From Piscibacillus sp052246295 (lineage in GTDB: Bacteria; Bacillota; Bacilli; Bacillales; Alkalibacillaceae): 35,166 nucleotides of DNA. The notes below the pieces were generated by a model. The model did not search any database. It was given only the letters and a program-made list of their open reading frames with translations, and was not told where the DNA came from. The stretch lies in NCBI GenBank assembly GCA_052246295.1, contig JBQQCO010000025.1. One strand, given 5' to 3'. The translations under genes were made by a program, and so were the position numbers. Positions 24,132 to 32,387 of this stretch are shown here, piece after piece (the stretch's first letter is position 1; each line of letters starts with the position of its first letter).

Positions 24132-24611
24132 GTGGATGCTAAGATTGTAACCATAGAACCTTTTGTAGTAGTGGGCTATCAATATCAAGCTAACTTGAAA
24201 GAAATTGAAGAAAAGGGGTTAGGTAAAAAATCTCTGAAACGATTAAAAGAAAATATAAGTTTAGTAAAAAACAAAAAAGGCGATGAAGTATATTTAGTTC
24301 AGATTTATGAGATGAAGCCTGATTTTAATCCAAACGTTGATCGTTTTACACAACTAATAGGTTATAAAGTATTGAAGGCCGAGGATGTCCCACAAGGTAT
24401 GTCAAATCATATTGTAAAAGGTAAAAAGTACGTAACTGCTACACATAAAGGATTAGAGTCTGAAATTCACCAAACTTATGATTATTTATATGGAAAATGG
24501 TTGAATGAAAACCCGTACAACCCTTTAGGTTACGACTTTGAAGTGTGGGATGAACGTTATAAACCAGAAGAAAAAAATAACGAAATAGATGTTTACGTAG
24601 CTTTGAAGTAA
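24132..24611 (+). CDS. GyrI-like (AraC effector-binding fold) small-molecule-binding protein
   Basis: A stand-alone GyrI-like/SOUL-type domain of 159 aa with no DNA-binding domain. Such proteins bind small hydrophobic or cationic molecules, and some detoxify. The opening V-T-I-E-P-F-V-V-V-G-Y-Q-Y and the later A-T-H-K-G, T-Y-D-Y-L-Y-G-K-W-L and Y-D-F-E-V-W-D-E-R-Y motifs are typical, including the late Glu of E-V-W. I place the start at GTG 24132: AAGGAG (24117-24122) is nine bases before it, while ATG at 24123 abuts that site directly. The gene is single, with a possible operator upstream. Its ligand is unknown. Confidence 0.75.
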   Translation: MDAKIVTIEPFVVVGYQYQANLKEIEEKGLGKKSLKRLKENISLVKNKKGDEVYLVQIYEMKPDFNPNVDRFTQLIGYKVLKAEDVPQGMSNHIVKGKKYVTATHKGLESEIHQTYDYLYGKWLNENPYNPLGYDFEVWDERYKPEEKNNEIDVYVALK

Positions 24612-24770
24612 TTTCTAAGGGACTTAATCGGCTCTTACGTATTACTACAAATTCAAGATAGAGGATGCATAAAACATCTTAAAAGAAGTTTGTATTGTAT
24701 TTTAAAAAATAATTATCCAATGACTTTTATTAAAGCCACACTTACCCATGTTATAAGAATTATATGGATA

Positions 24771-24806
24771 AAAAGACCGTTCAATGGAGGCCACTGAACG
24801 GTCTTT
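24771..24806. terminator. Bidirectional terminator between the GyrI-like gene and the M14 peptidase
   Basis: AAAGACCGTTCA / TGAACGGTCTTT is a perfect 12-bp stem. An A-run on the left gives a T-run for the minus-strand gene. Confidence 0.85.
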
Positions 24807-24814
24807 GCTTTGTA

Positions 24815-25933
24815 TTAATCTAAAGGAATAAATCCAGAGTGATCTGTGAAATATCCGTTAATTTCAGGGCGAGGAATCTCATCCCAGCGCTCAGGGTCTG
24901 CGTCATACACTTCATCAGTCGCTAAACCATGAAGTAAGTTATGAACGCCTAATACGTTTTGTTGGATATTATGACCACGGCCACGTTGACCTAAGTTACC
25001 ATCACGTGTGTTACCAGACGTTTCAAAGAATACTGCAGGATGACTGTGCTCCTCTTCGTTTAGACCATTGAAGTTAAGACCTAACATCATCGCAGACACG
25101 ACACCACCATGAATATCAATTTCAGAGAAGCCACTTGAACTGCTTCCAACTGTGTAGCGGTCAATATTTGTGTATCCATAGTCTTTTAGTGAATCGTACA
25201 CATGAACTTGTGCCTGACGTGTGACATCATTATACAGTCCATCTTCAAGATTTGGTAGCGTCGGGCCATTAGGAGCTAGTGAAACCCCAAGTGACATGGT
25301 GATAGCATCACCAGTTTCGGCATCCTCTTTCAAACCCTGGTGGTGAATATCAATCCCGAAGTCAGGTTGCACATCAGCCCAATAGCTGTACCAAGCTTTC
25401 GACTCGACTGCTTCAAATCCATCTTCAGCCCAGTCTCGGTTTAAATCAATTCGTTTCCCACTATCACTTAATTCTGTCTGACGAATATTCATTTCACTGC
25501 CATCAGGATTATACATAGGAATGACATGCAGTGTTAGTTCTTCTAAGATTTTTTGATTTTCGGGAGATTGGTTGTTGACGTATTTTTTAAGTAATTTCAA
25601 TGTTGACTCTGCACCATAAGGTTCATCTCCATGGATTCGACCTTGGATCCAAACTTTTTCCGGGCCATCTCCGATCTTAGCTACATATAAATCTCGGTTT
25701 TGTTCACTTTGGTTAAATTCATACCCCAATTCTTTTAACGTGGTAACTTCTAACTCGCCACCACTCTTTTTTTCTAGTTTTTCAAGTTCATTAATCATGT
25801 CGTCATACGTCAAAATACTCGACATATTCGTATTACCTTCTGTGGAAGGATGGTTCTTAGAAGCGAATGCAGGTGACGCAAACACTGTGAATAACATACT
25901 GATACTGATTAAAATAATTAAAGTTTTTCGCAA
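24815..25933 (-). CDS. Secreted M14-family zinc carboxypeptidase
   Basis: Exported metallopeptidase that removes C-terminal residues from peptides. A Sec signal peptide is clear (L-I-I-L-I-S-I-S-M-L-F-T-V-F-A-S, with A-F-A before a charged mature start). Zinc ligands H101 and E104 lie in R-I-H-G-D-E-P-Y-G-A, substrate-binding N-R in D-L-N-R-D-W (near 165), the third zinc His near 197 in D-I-H-H-Q-G, and the catalytic Glu in F-F-E-T-S-G (near 309). The start is TTG at 25933 with a strong AGGAGGT seven bases before it. It has 372 aa and is complete. It is a single gene ending at a bidirectional terminator. Confidence 0.93.
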   Translation of the reverse strand: MRKTLIILISISMLFTVFASPAFASKNHPSTEGNTNMSSILTYDDMINELEKLEKKSGGELEVTTLKELGYEFNQSEQNRDLYVAKIGDGPEKVWIQGRIHGDEPYGAESTLKLLKKYVNNQSPENQKILEELTLHVIPMYNPDGSEMNIRQTELSDSGKRIDLNRDWAEDGFEAVESKAWYSYWADVQPDFGIDIHHQGLKEDAETGDAITMSLGVSLAPNGPTLPNLEDGLYNDVTRQAQVHVYDSLKDYGYTNIDRYTVGSSSSGFSEIDIHGGVVSAMMLGLNFNGLNEEEHSHPAVFFETSGNTRDGNLGQRGRGHNIQQNVLGVHNLLHGLATDEVYDADPERWDEIPRPEINGYFTDHSGFIPLD

Positions 25934-25960
25934 AATATTACCTCCTGTATTGCTTTTATG

Positions 25961-25975
25961 TTTTACACTGTAAAA
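25961..25975. promoter_or_regulatory. Short palindrome upstream of the M14 peptidase
   Basis: TTTTAC and GTAAAA flank a central ACT, 28 bases before the TTG start. It could be an operator; no regulator is suggested by the sequence. Confidence 0.3.
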
Positions 25976-26151
25976 GTGTTGTTACAAAGTATAGTACAAT
26001 CACCTTTTAGTTGAACACCACAATTTTTACTATTTTCAGATATCTTTTGTGAAAAAAATGGACTAGAGACCCCTATTTGTATTAGCGTCGAAAAATAAAA
26101 ATGACGTTTGTATAATACGAATGAACATTATTAAAGGGGGAGTTAACTTGA

Positions 26152-26616
26152 ATCGGTGTAGAGTGTGTCGAAAGTCGTCGGAATCCGCACTTTATCAAAG
26201 ACGAGTTAAGCAAGTGGCTCAATGAAGCGGATCTTTGTTATCATCACTTTGAAGAGTTAGGTGGCAGAAGGAAGTTATCCGCTAAAGTTGGTGAGGCACT
26301 TAATTCAGGCTGGAATAATCGATCATTTCATAACTATGCGGATTACTCTCTGACAGAGGAATTTAAGCAGGGAATGAGTGAGTTGATGGCAGAGGGAGAG
26401 GGCCAACATGTTGTATTAATGTGTTCTGAATATCATCCCACTAGGTGTCACCGGTTAATTATTAGTAATTACTTGGAAGCGAACGGCATGCCAGTCACTC
26501 ACATCATCCCTAATTCGGATGGCGAAGCGGATTTGGTTGCTCATGAGTTAGGGAAGTGGGGAGCCACACCAGTCATTGAGAAGGATGGGACAGTGGTTTA
26601 TCCGCAACAAGAATAA
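26152..26616 (+). pseudogene. N-terminally truncated DUF488 protein gene
   Basis: The open frame reads S-R-R-N-P-H-F-I-K-D-E-L-S-K-W-L from 26173 and continues to the TAA at 26614-26616 with the family blocks L-G-G-R-R-K, N-Y-A-D-Y and V-V-L-M-C-S-E-Y-H-P-T-R-C-H-R. The first 30 or so residues of DUF488 proteins (Y-T-I-G-H-S ... V-D-V-R-S) are absent. A -10-like TATAAT (26111-26116), a ribosome binding site AAGGGGG and a TTG (26148) remain upstream, but the TTG is in another frame. The first in-frame ATG is at 26374, deep inside the domain. An internal deletion probably removed the start. Confidence 0.75.
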
Positions 26617-26637
26617 ACTGGAGGACGATGAGGAATT

Positions 26638-26793
26638 TACTAGAAAAATACTTGCGATACTAGACAAAATTTAGTGCTTACTAGACAAATCGGCGAATTT
26701 ACTAGACAATTTTGGACTTTTACTAGACAAAAATTAAAATTTACTAGACAAATTTAAAGATTTACTAGAAATTTTTTCTGAATACTAGACAAA
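26638..26793. repeat. Eight-copy intergenic array of TACTAGACAAA with 21-bp period
   Basis: Copies start at 26638, 26658, 26679, 26700, 26721, 26742, 26763 and 26783, so the step is 20 or 21 bases throughout. The core TACTAGACAAA is conserved (copies 1 and 7 read TACTAGAAA), while the roughly ten bases between cores vary. The spacing equals two DNA helical turns. It fills the gap between the DUF488 remnant and the amylopullulanase promoter; no gene is seen in 26617-26987. Confidence 0.85.
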
Positions 26794-26864
26794 TTACATT
26801 TACCTCGTACAAACATTTCACTGTTTCAACCTAGTCCTTATATTAAAACACGACTTAAGACCTA

Positions 26865-26892
26865 TTAAAAAAATCAGAAAATTTAGTATAAT
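26865..26892 (+). promoter_or_regulatory. Probable promoter of the amylopullulanase gene
   Basis: TATAAT at 26887-26892 with a weak TTAAAA at 26865-26870, spacer 16. The predicted transcription start falls inside the cre site. Confidence 0.5.
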
Positions 26893-26893
26893 G

Positions 26894-26908
26894 ATGAAAG
26901 CGGTTGCA
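26894..26908 (+). promoter_or_regulatory. CcpA cre site
   Basis: ATGAAAGCGGTTGCA matches the cre consensus WTGNAANCGNWNNCW at every position. It overlaps the transcription start, where CcpA binding represses in the presence of glucose. Confidence 0.75.
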
Positions 26909-26943
26909 TTGGTTAAGTGCATCTTTTCTTTTTTACTGTTTAC

Positions 26944-26955
26944 GCAAACGTTTGC
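26944..26955. promoter_or_regulatory. LacI/MalR-type operator
   Basis: GCAAACGTTTGC is a perfect 12-bp palindrome with the central CG typical of LacI-family regulators, and close to maltose-regulator operators of Firmicutes. It lies in the leader, 32 bases before the start codon. Confidence 0.6.
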
Positions 26956-26987
26956 ACTTATGTTTAACTATCGAAAGGAGCGAGTTT

Positions 26988-29900
26988 ATGAGGTTTTACA
27001 AAACAAAATCTTTAATTTATTTAACCGTTTTACTGATGTTGATTCAACCTCTAAGTGGGCATTTTAGTACTCCGTCTGTCCATGCAGATGAACGGGAAGC
27101 CTTTTTAGTTGGGAGTTTTGGTTCTGATGGGGATTCAACCTATTGGAATCCGTCATCTAGTGAATTTCAAATGACGAACGCGCAAAATGGTCATTATTAT
27201 TTAGAAAAAACACTTCCAGCAGGTACATATGAGTATAAAATTGCGATCAATGGTAGCTGGGATGAGAACTATGGTGCAAATGGTGGACGGAATGGATCGA
27301 ACATGTCCTTAACTTTAGAGGAAGAAACGACTGTTCGCTTTGTTTACAACGATGAGAGTCATGTGGTGACAACGATGGTAGAGGACAAGCAACCTCGACT
27401 TGTCGGGAACCTTCAGCCTGCGATCGATGCGGGGGACGAGTGGTCACCTGAAACGTCAACGGCTATTTTAACAGATGATAATAACGATAATATTTATGAG
27501 TTCAATGCTTCATTATCTAAAGGTGATTATGAGTTTAAAATTGTCTTGGGGTCAAGCTGGGGGGAGGATTATCCATCTAGTAATGTTCAGTTAAGTCTTG
27601 ATCGTCCTCAGGAACTAACGTTTTATTATAATCACGAAACAAAAGCGGTTTATACAAGTTTAGACGCTGACCAGGGTGATATTGATGAGGCGTCTCTTTT
27701 CCATAACTCATGGGATGAGACTTACAGAACCCCATTTGGTGCTGCAGAGGTTGGCGAGAGTGTCACGTTACGTTTTGCTGCGAAAAAGGATGACTTAGAG
27801 AAGGCGAATTTACACGTGAAAAACTATACCACAGGAGATTCTGAAGTGATCCCGATGTCTAAGTCTGGTTGGTCAACTGTTGATGGACAAGAATTAGATT
27901 TTTGGGAAGCTAAATTCACGCCTTCTGACAAGGGTGTTCATGGCTATAAATTTATTGCCTATGATGGGGAAGTCGTGAAAGAATACGGTGAAGATGCTCA
28001 ACAAGGTAAGACAGGGCGTTCTGGGGATACGGTTAATGAGTTATTTCAACTGACGGTATACGACCCAGAGTATCAGACGCCTGATTGGATGAAGGAAGCC
28101 GTTGTCTATCAAATTTTCCCGGATCGTTTTTATAATGGGAATCCGGACAATGATGAGGCAAAATCTAATGCACGCGGCGATGAACCGATTGAACACCACG
28201 AGTGGGATGAGTTGCCTGATAACCCAAGATTAGCAGGGACTGCTGGCTATGAAGGGGATGGGTTTTGGAGTAATGATTTCTATGGTGGCGATGTTAAGGG
28301 TGTTCATGAAAAGTTAGATTACATTCAGTCACTAGGTGTGAATACGATTTATCTCAATCCGATCGCGCACGCGGCGTCCAATCATAAGTATGATGCAACA
28401 GACTTTAAGGCCATTGATCCGATGTTTGGATCGCCTGAAGAGTTTAAAGCATTTACTGATGAACTCAAAGAACGTGGGATGCATTTAATTTTGGATGGTG
28501 TCTTTAACCACGTTGGTGATGATTCGATCTACTTTGACCGTTATGGAAAATATGAGACGGTTGGAGCTTATGAGTACTGGTCTAGAATCTATGATTTGAT
28601 GAATGAAGAAGGGTTAACAGAGGAGGAAGCCAAGGCTCAAGCTGAAGAAGAGTTTAAGGATGAAGGGCAAGTGTTTAGTCCGTATGGCTTCCATAACTGG
28701 TTTAATATTAAAAATACGAAAGTCGATGTAGGTCAATCAACTGAACGTTATGACTACCAAGGCTGGTGGGGCTTTGATAGTTTACCAGAGATCGCTTCGA
28801 TTCCGGGTGAAGCTGTACCTTATGAGTCTGAACTCAATAACGAGCCGTTTGCCAACTACATCATGTACGAAGATGATTCAGTTGCGAAGTCTTGGTTAAA
28901 TCGTGGTGGCTCTGGTTGGAGATTAGATGTTGCAAACGAAGTCGATACAGAGTTTTGGAGAGAGTTTAGAGATGAGTTAAAACAAATTGAACTCGATCAA
29001 GGTGGATCTCCATTGATTTTAGGTGAGATTTGGGATGATGCTTCGAAGTATTTCTTAGGTGATTTATATGATTCGGTCATGAACTATCGCTTCAGAGGGG
29101 CCGTTATTGACTTTTTAAGAAACGGAAAAGAAGAAGAGGCGATGGATCAGTTAATGGCTGTTCAGGAGGATTATCCTGATGAAGCATTCTATAATTTAAT
29201 GAATTTAATGGGCTCGCACGATACGGTAAGAGCGGTTTATGTGTTGGGTAATGGGTCTGACACATATGAGCGTGCTGAAGACGACCCGAATTACGATCAT
29301 GAACTAGGGTTAAAGCGTCTGAAGCTAGCTGCGATTTTCCAATATGGGTATGCCGGTGCTCCAACTGTTTATTATGGAGATGAGGCTGGTGTGACCGGTT
29401 CAAAAGACCCTGATGATCGCAGGACGTATCCGTGGGGTAGTGAAAATGATGATTTAATTAAGCACTATCAAGAGTTAGGTGACGTTCGTGAATCGAATAA
29501 GGCTCTATTTACAAAGGGGTCGCTCACTCACTTATATGCAAAAAATGACGTGGTGGCATACGGCCGACAGCATGCGAAAAAGTACGGTGTTGTCGTCATG
29601 AACCGTTCGAACGAGGAAAAAGTTGTAACGATTGATACGAGTGAATTTGCGCTAAATGGTGTTCAGTTTAAAGATGAGCTTAATCAAAAATACACAGCAA
29701 CAACTAAAGACGGAAAACTTGAGGTTACATTACCACCTATGAGCGGGCGAATGTTAGTATCTAAACCAGCTCAAGTCAAAGAGGTTAACCAGGTTGCGAA
29801 GTTAGAGGCAACAGAAGGAGAAGGTCAGGTTACGTTAAGTTGGAAAGGTAAGAAGGGGACGTACCATGTTTATCAGACCAATGTAGACGGCACGCTTTAT

Positions 29901-31319
29901 GAGAAGGTTGCTGAGACAACAAAGCAGACAATCGAAATTGATTCTTTAGACAACGGTCGTGCTTACTACTTTGCCATTACACGTGTGGACCAACACGGAA
30001 ATGAGTCTGAAATGGTACAGTCTGAAAAAGTGATTCCTCATATTCCTTTAGAAAATTATGAAGTGACTAACGTGACTGAACTAGATGATGGTACGATCAA
30101 TTTAGCTGAATTTAAAAAGGTAGAAGCGTCTATTTTAATAGATGGTTATACAGATCATGAGAAAGCTGAAGGGCTAGAGGCTAAGCTACAGTATAAACAA
30201 GCTGGAGCTTCATCATGGGAGGAAGTACCAGCTAAGTATATTGGCCAGGATTCAGATTCCAATGTGTTTGAGGCCAAATTTTTACCAATAGAAGTGGGTG
30301 AGTATGAGTACCGTTATGCGTTTACGACAGATCAAGGTCGTGAATATGTCTATACGGATAGTCAAACATTTAACGTAACTCAAAGTGACGATCAAACACC
30401 ACCTGCAGATGCTGTCACATTAGATGAACCTCTTCAGGAGTCTGGACAAGTAAATTTAACTTGGTCGGTTGAAAACGAGGTAGATCCATATATGATTGGA
30501 ATCTACCGTGATGACAAATTAGTTCATAAACTTTGGGATACGAGTGCCACCTCATATCGTGATGTAGATGTCATGAATGGTGAAACGTATTCGTATGTGG
30601 TTGCTTTATTTGATCAAAATGGAAACGTTGTTCGTTCGAATGAGGTCAGTGTAACTCCGCAGCTTGTCACGGTCGATGTGACGTTTAAAGTCAGTGCCCC
30701 AGATTACACGCCACTCGATGCAACGTTGACCATTCCAAATAGCATGAACGGTTGGAACACAAGTGCGTGGGAGATGAGTCGTGCAGGAGCCGTGACACCT
30801 GATTGGCAGTACACGGTGCAGGCGCAAGTTGGTGAAGTGATTACGTATAAATATGTGCGTGATGGGTCGTGGGATCGTGAAGGTTTAGCCGATCACACTC
30901 GTGAAAACCCAACTGATGACGATATAAGTTACTATGGTTACGGTGCTGAAGGAACTGACCTTCAATTGGTCGTTGAAAACCAAGGTAATAATAAAATGGT
31001 CGTGGAAGACACAATCTTACGTTGGGTGGACCAACCAGTTGTCGTGACATCGCATTCGAATGGTCAAAGTGTGAGTGAAGACACAGTCACGTTAAGCGGT
31101 AATGCGATTAAAGAAGGTGTCCTCACAATTAACGGTGAGCCTGTAACAATTCAGGACGACATGTCTTGGTCGCATGAGGTGACCCTTCAAGATGGTGAGA
31201 ACCAATTTAACATTCATATCGAACCAACTGAAGAAAACAAATCTGAGATCTTTAACAATGATGGAGGGGCTATTTCCAAAAACACAAAAGATATCGAGTT
31301 TACGTTGAATAGGGAATAA
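26988..31319 (+). CDS. Secreted multidomain GH13 amylopullulanase (alpha-amylase/pullulanase)
   Basis: Extracellular enzyme degrading starch, pullulan and related alpha-glucans. A Sec signal peptide (about 1-35, ending V-H-A) is followed by two X25-like modules (about 38-122 and 134-225, sharing Y-E-Y-K-I / Y-E-F-K-I and S-W-x-E-x-Y) and an N-terminal CBM34-like domain (about 235-350). The GH13 barrel (about 370-815) has D-G-V-F-N-H, nucleophile Asp in G-W-R-L-D-V-A-N-E-V, acid/base Glu in L-G-E-I-W-D and G-S-H-D. C-terminal parts are two fibronectin III-like domains, a beta domain between them, a starch-binding-like domain (V-T-F-K-V-S-A-P-D-Y-T-P) and an Ig-like end. ATG at 26988 with AAAGGAG gives 1443 aa. 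No SLH or LPXTG anchor is seen. The substrate preference is inferred from architecture. Confidence 0.9.
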   Translation: MRFYKTKSLIYLTVLLMLIQPLSGHFSTPSVHADEREAFLVGSFGSDGDSTYWNPSSSEFQMTNAQNGHYYLEKTLPAGTYEYKIAINGSWDENYGANGGRNGSNMSLTLEEETTVRFVYNDESHVVTTMVEDKQPRLVGNLQPAIDAGDEWSPETSTAILTDDNNDNIYEFNASLSKGDYEFKIVLGSSWGEDYPSSNVQLSLDRPQELTFYYNHETKAVYTSLDADQGDIDEASLFHNSWDETYRTPFGAAEVGESVTLRFAAKKDDLEKANLHVKNYTTGDSEVIPMSKSGWSTVDGQELDFWEAKFTPSDKGVHGYKFIAYDGEVVKEYGEDAQQGKTGRSGDTVNELFQLTVYDPEYQTPDWMKEAVVYQIFPDRFYNGNPDNDEAKSNARGDEPIEHHEWDELPDNPRLAGTAGYEGDGFWSNDFYGGDVKGVHEKLDYIQSLGVNTIYLNPIAHAASNHKYDATDFKAIDPMFGSPEEFKAFTDELKERGMHLILDGVFNHVGDDSIYFDRYGKYETVGAYEYWSRIYDLMNEEGLTEEEAKAQAEEEFKDEGQVFSPYGFHNWFNIKNTKVDVGQSTERYDYQGWWGFDSLPEIASIPGEAVPYESELNNEPFANYIMYEDDSVAKSWLNRGGSGWRLDVANEVDTEFWREFRDELKQIELDQGGSPLILGEIWDDASKYFLGDLYDSVMNYRFRGAVIDFLRNGKEEEAMDQLMAVQEDYPDEAFYNLMNLMGSHDTVRAVYVLGNGSDTYERAEDDPNYDHELGLKRLKLAAIFQYGYAGAPTVYYGDEAGVTGSKDPDDRRTYPWGSENDDLIKHYQELGDVRESNKALFTKGSLTHLYAKNDVVAYGRQHAKKYGVVVMNRSNEEKVVTIDTSEFALNGVQFKDELNQKYTATTKDGKLEVTLPPMSGRMLVSKPAQVKEVNQVAKLEATEGEGQVTLSWKGKKGTYHVYQTNVDGTLYEKVAETTKQTIEIDSLDNGRAYYFAITRVDQHGNESEMVQSEKVIPHIPLENYEVTNVTELDDGTINLAEFKKVEASILIDGYTDHEKAEGLEAKLQYKQAGASSWEEVPAKYIGQDSDSNVFEAKFLPIEVGEYEYRYAFTTDQGREYVYTDSQTFNVTQSDDQTPPADAVTLDEPLQESGQVNLTWSVENEVDPYMIGIYRDDKLVHKLWDTSATSYRDVDVMNGETYSYVVALFDQNGNVVRSNEVSVTPQLVTVDVTFKVSAPDYTPLDATLTIPNSMNGWNTSAWEMSRAGAVTPDWQYTVQAQVGEVITYKYVRDGSWDREGLADHTRENPTDDDISYYGYGAEGTDLQLVVENQGNNKMVVEDTILRWVDQPVVVTSHSNGQSVSEDTVTLSGNAIKEGVLTINGEPVTIQDDMSWSHEVTLQDGENQFNIHIEPTEENKSEIFNNDGGAISKNTKDIEFTLNRE

Positions 31320-31326
31320 TTCCAGT

Positions 31327-31376
31327 AAAAAACCCGTACTTTGGTTAGTGTAACCACTAACCGAGTACGGGTTTTT
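31327..31376. terminator. Bidirectional terminator between amylopullulanase and aldolase genes
   Basis: AAAAACCCGTACT...GGTTAGTG pairs with CACTAACC...AGTACGGGTTTTT, a long stem with A- and T-runs on both sides, serving the convergent genes. Confidence 0.92.
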
Positions 31377-31389
31377 GTTATATCATTTT

Positions 31390-32280
31390 TTAGTTTTTAT
31401 TAACGGAAGCGTCATAAATTGAATCTACTGCGCTTTGAAGTTTTTCGTTGAATTCTGCATCGGATTGATCCACATGTAAGTCGCTTGCTAACGCACGAGA
31501 GAAGCTTGCAATCAAGTTATCGTTATCTTTAAGCTTTTCGTTGGCTTCATCACGTGAATACCCTCCAGATAGTGCTACTACACGTACAACATTAGGGTGG
31601 TCCGCTAGTTCCTTGTAAAGGTTAGCTTTAGTCGGAATCGTAAGCTTTAACATTACATGTTGGTCATCTGATAAGTCGTTAAGATGTTTTAGAATTTCAG
31701 CTTTTAAAATATCTTCACTTTTTTCTTTGTCGGCACTGTTAATGTTAACCTCAGGCTCAACGATTGGAACAAGGCCTGCTTCAATAATGCGTTTCGCGTA
31801 ATCAAACTGCTGATCAACAACAGCTTTAATGCCTTCTTCGTTAGCTTCATGAACGACCGAACGCATTTTAGTACCAAACATATGACGCTCATTAGCACGG
31901 CGTAGCGTTTCATCTAGGTCATGAATCGGCTTCATCATTTGAACGCCATTTTCTTGATCTGCAAGCCCTTTATCGACTTTAAGGAATGGCACAACGCCTT
32001 TATCTGCTAAATAGTCACCTGTATATTTGCCTTCGATTTCACGGTCCATCGTTTGTTCGAATAGAATTGCACCGATAATTTTGTCTGAACTAAACGCTGG
32101 CGATGTGATGATTCGTGTTCTCATTTGATGTACAAGATCGAACATCTCATCTTCGTTTGAATATTGATCTTCTGTTACGCCATAAGCTGCAAGTGCCTTA
32201 GGTGTACTACCTCCACTTTGATCCAGTGCAGCGATGAATCCATCTTTGTTTTTCATTTGATTTAAGTGATTCTCGTTCAT
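31390..32280 (-). CDS. fda: Fructose-bisphosphate aldolase class I
   Basis: Schiff-base aldolase that splits fructose 1,6-bisphosphate into two triose phosphates in glycolysis. The sequence is close to the staphylococcal class I enzyme throughout: F-I-A-A-L-D-Q-S-G-G-S-T-P-K-A-L near the start, M-R-T-R-I-I-T-S-P, G-A-I-L-F-E-Q-T-M-D-R-E, P-F-L-K-V-D-K-G, V-E-P-E-V-N-I, M-L-K-L-T-I-P-T with the likely active lysine, and the end Y-D-A-S-V-N-K-N. ATG at 32280 has AGGAG eight bases before it and gives 296 aa; an upstream GTG (32289) overlaps that site. It is a single gene on the minus strand. Confidence 0.95.
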   Translation of the reverse strand: MNENHLNQMKNKDGFIAALDQSGGSTPKALAAYGVTEDQYSNEDEMFDLVHQMRTRIITSPAFSSDKIIGAILFEQTMDREIEGKYTGDYLADKGVVPFLKVDKGLADQENGVQMMKPIHDLDETLRRANERHMFGTKMRSVVHEANEEGIKAVVDQQFDYAKRIIEAGLVPIVEPEVNINSADKEKSEDILKAEILKHLNDLSDDQHVMLKLTIPTKANLYKELADHPNVVRVVALSGGYSRDEANEKLKDNDNLIASFSRALASDLHVDQSDAEFNEKLQSAVDSIYDASVNKN

Positions 32281-32387
32281 ATTCTTCACTCCTAATTTTC
32301 ATTACTCATCTATATAATATCCTAACATGTTCAACTTCACTAATACAGAATTTTACGATTTAAAAAGGTTGGGCGGGACATGAAAAA

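Noticed and set aside
26638..26793. CRISPR array
   Set aside because: The repeated core is only about 11 bases, the spacers about 10, and no cas gene is near; the 21-bp period fits a phased motif array instead.
29104..29403. Antisense open frames within the amylopullulanase gene
   Set aside because: They have no ribosome binding sites, show low-complexity His/Ser-rich composition and lie opposite conserved GH13 catalytic sequence.
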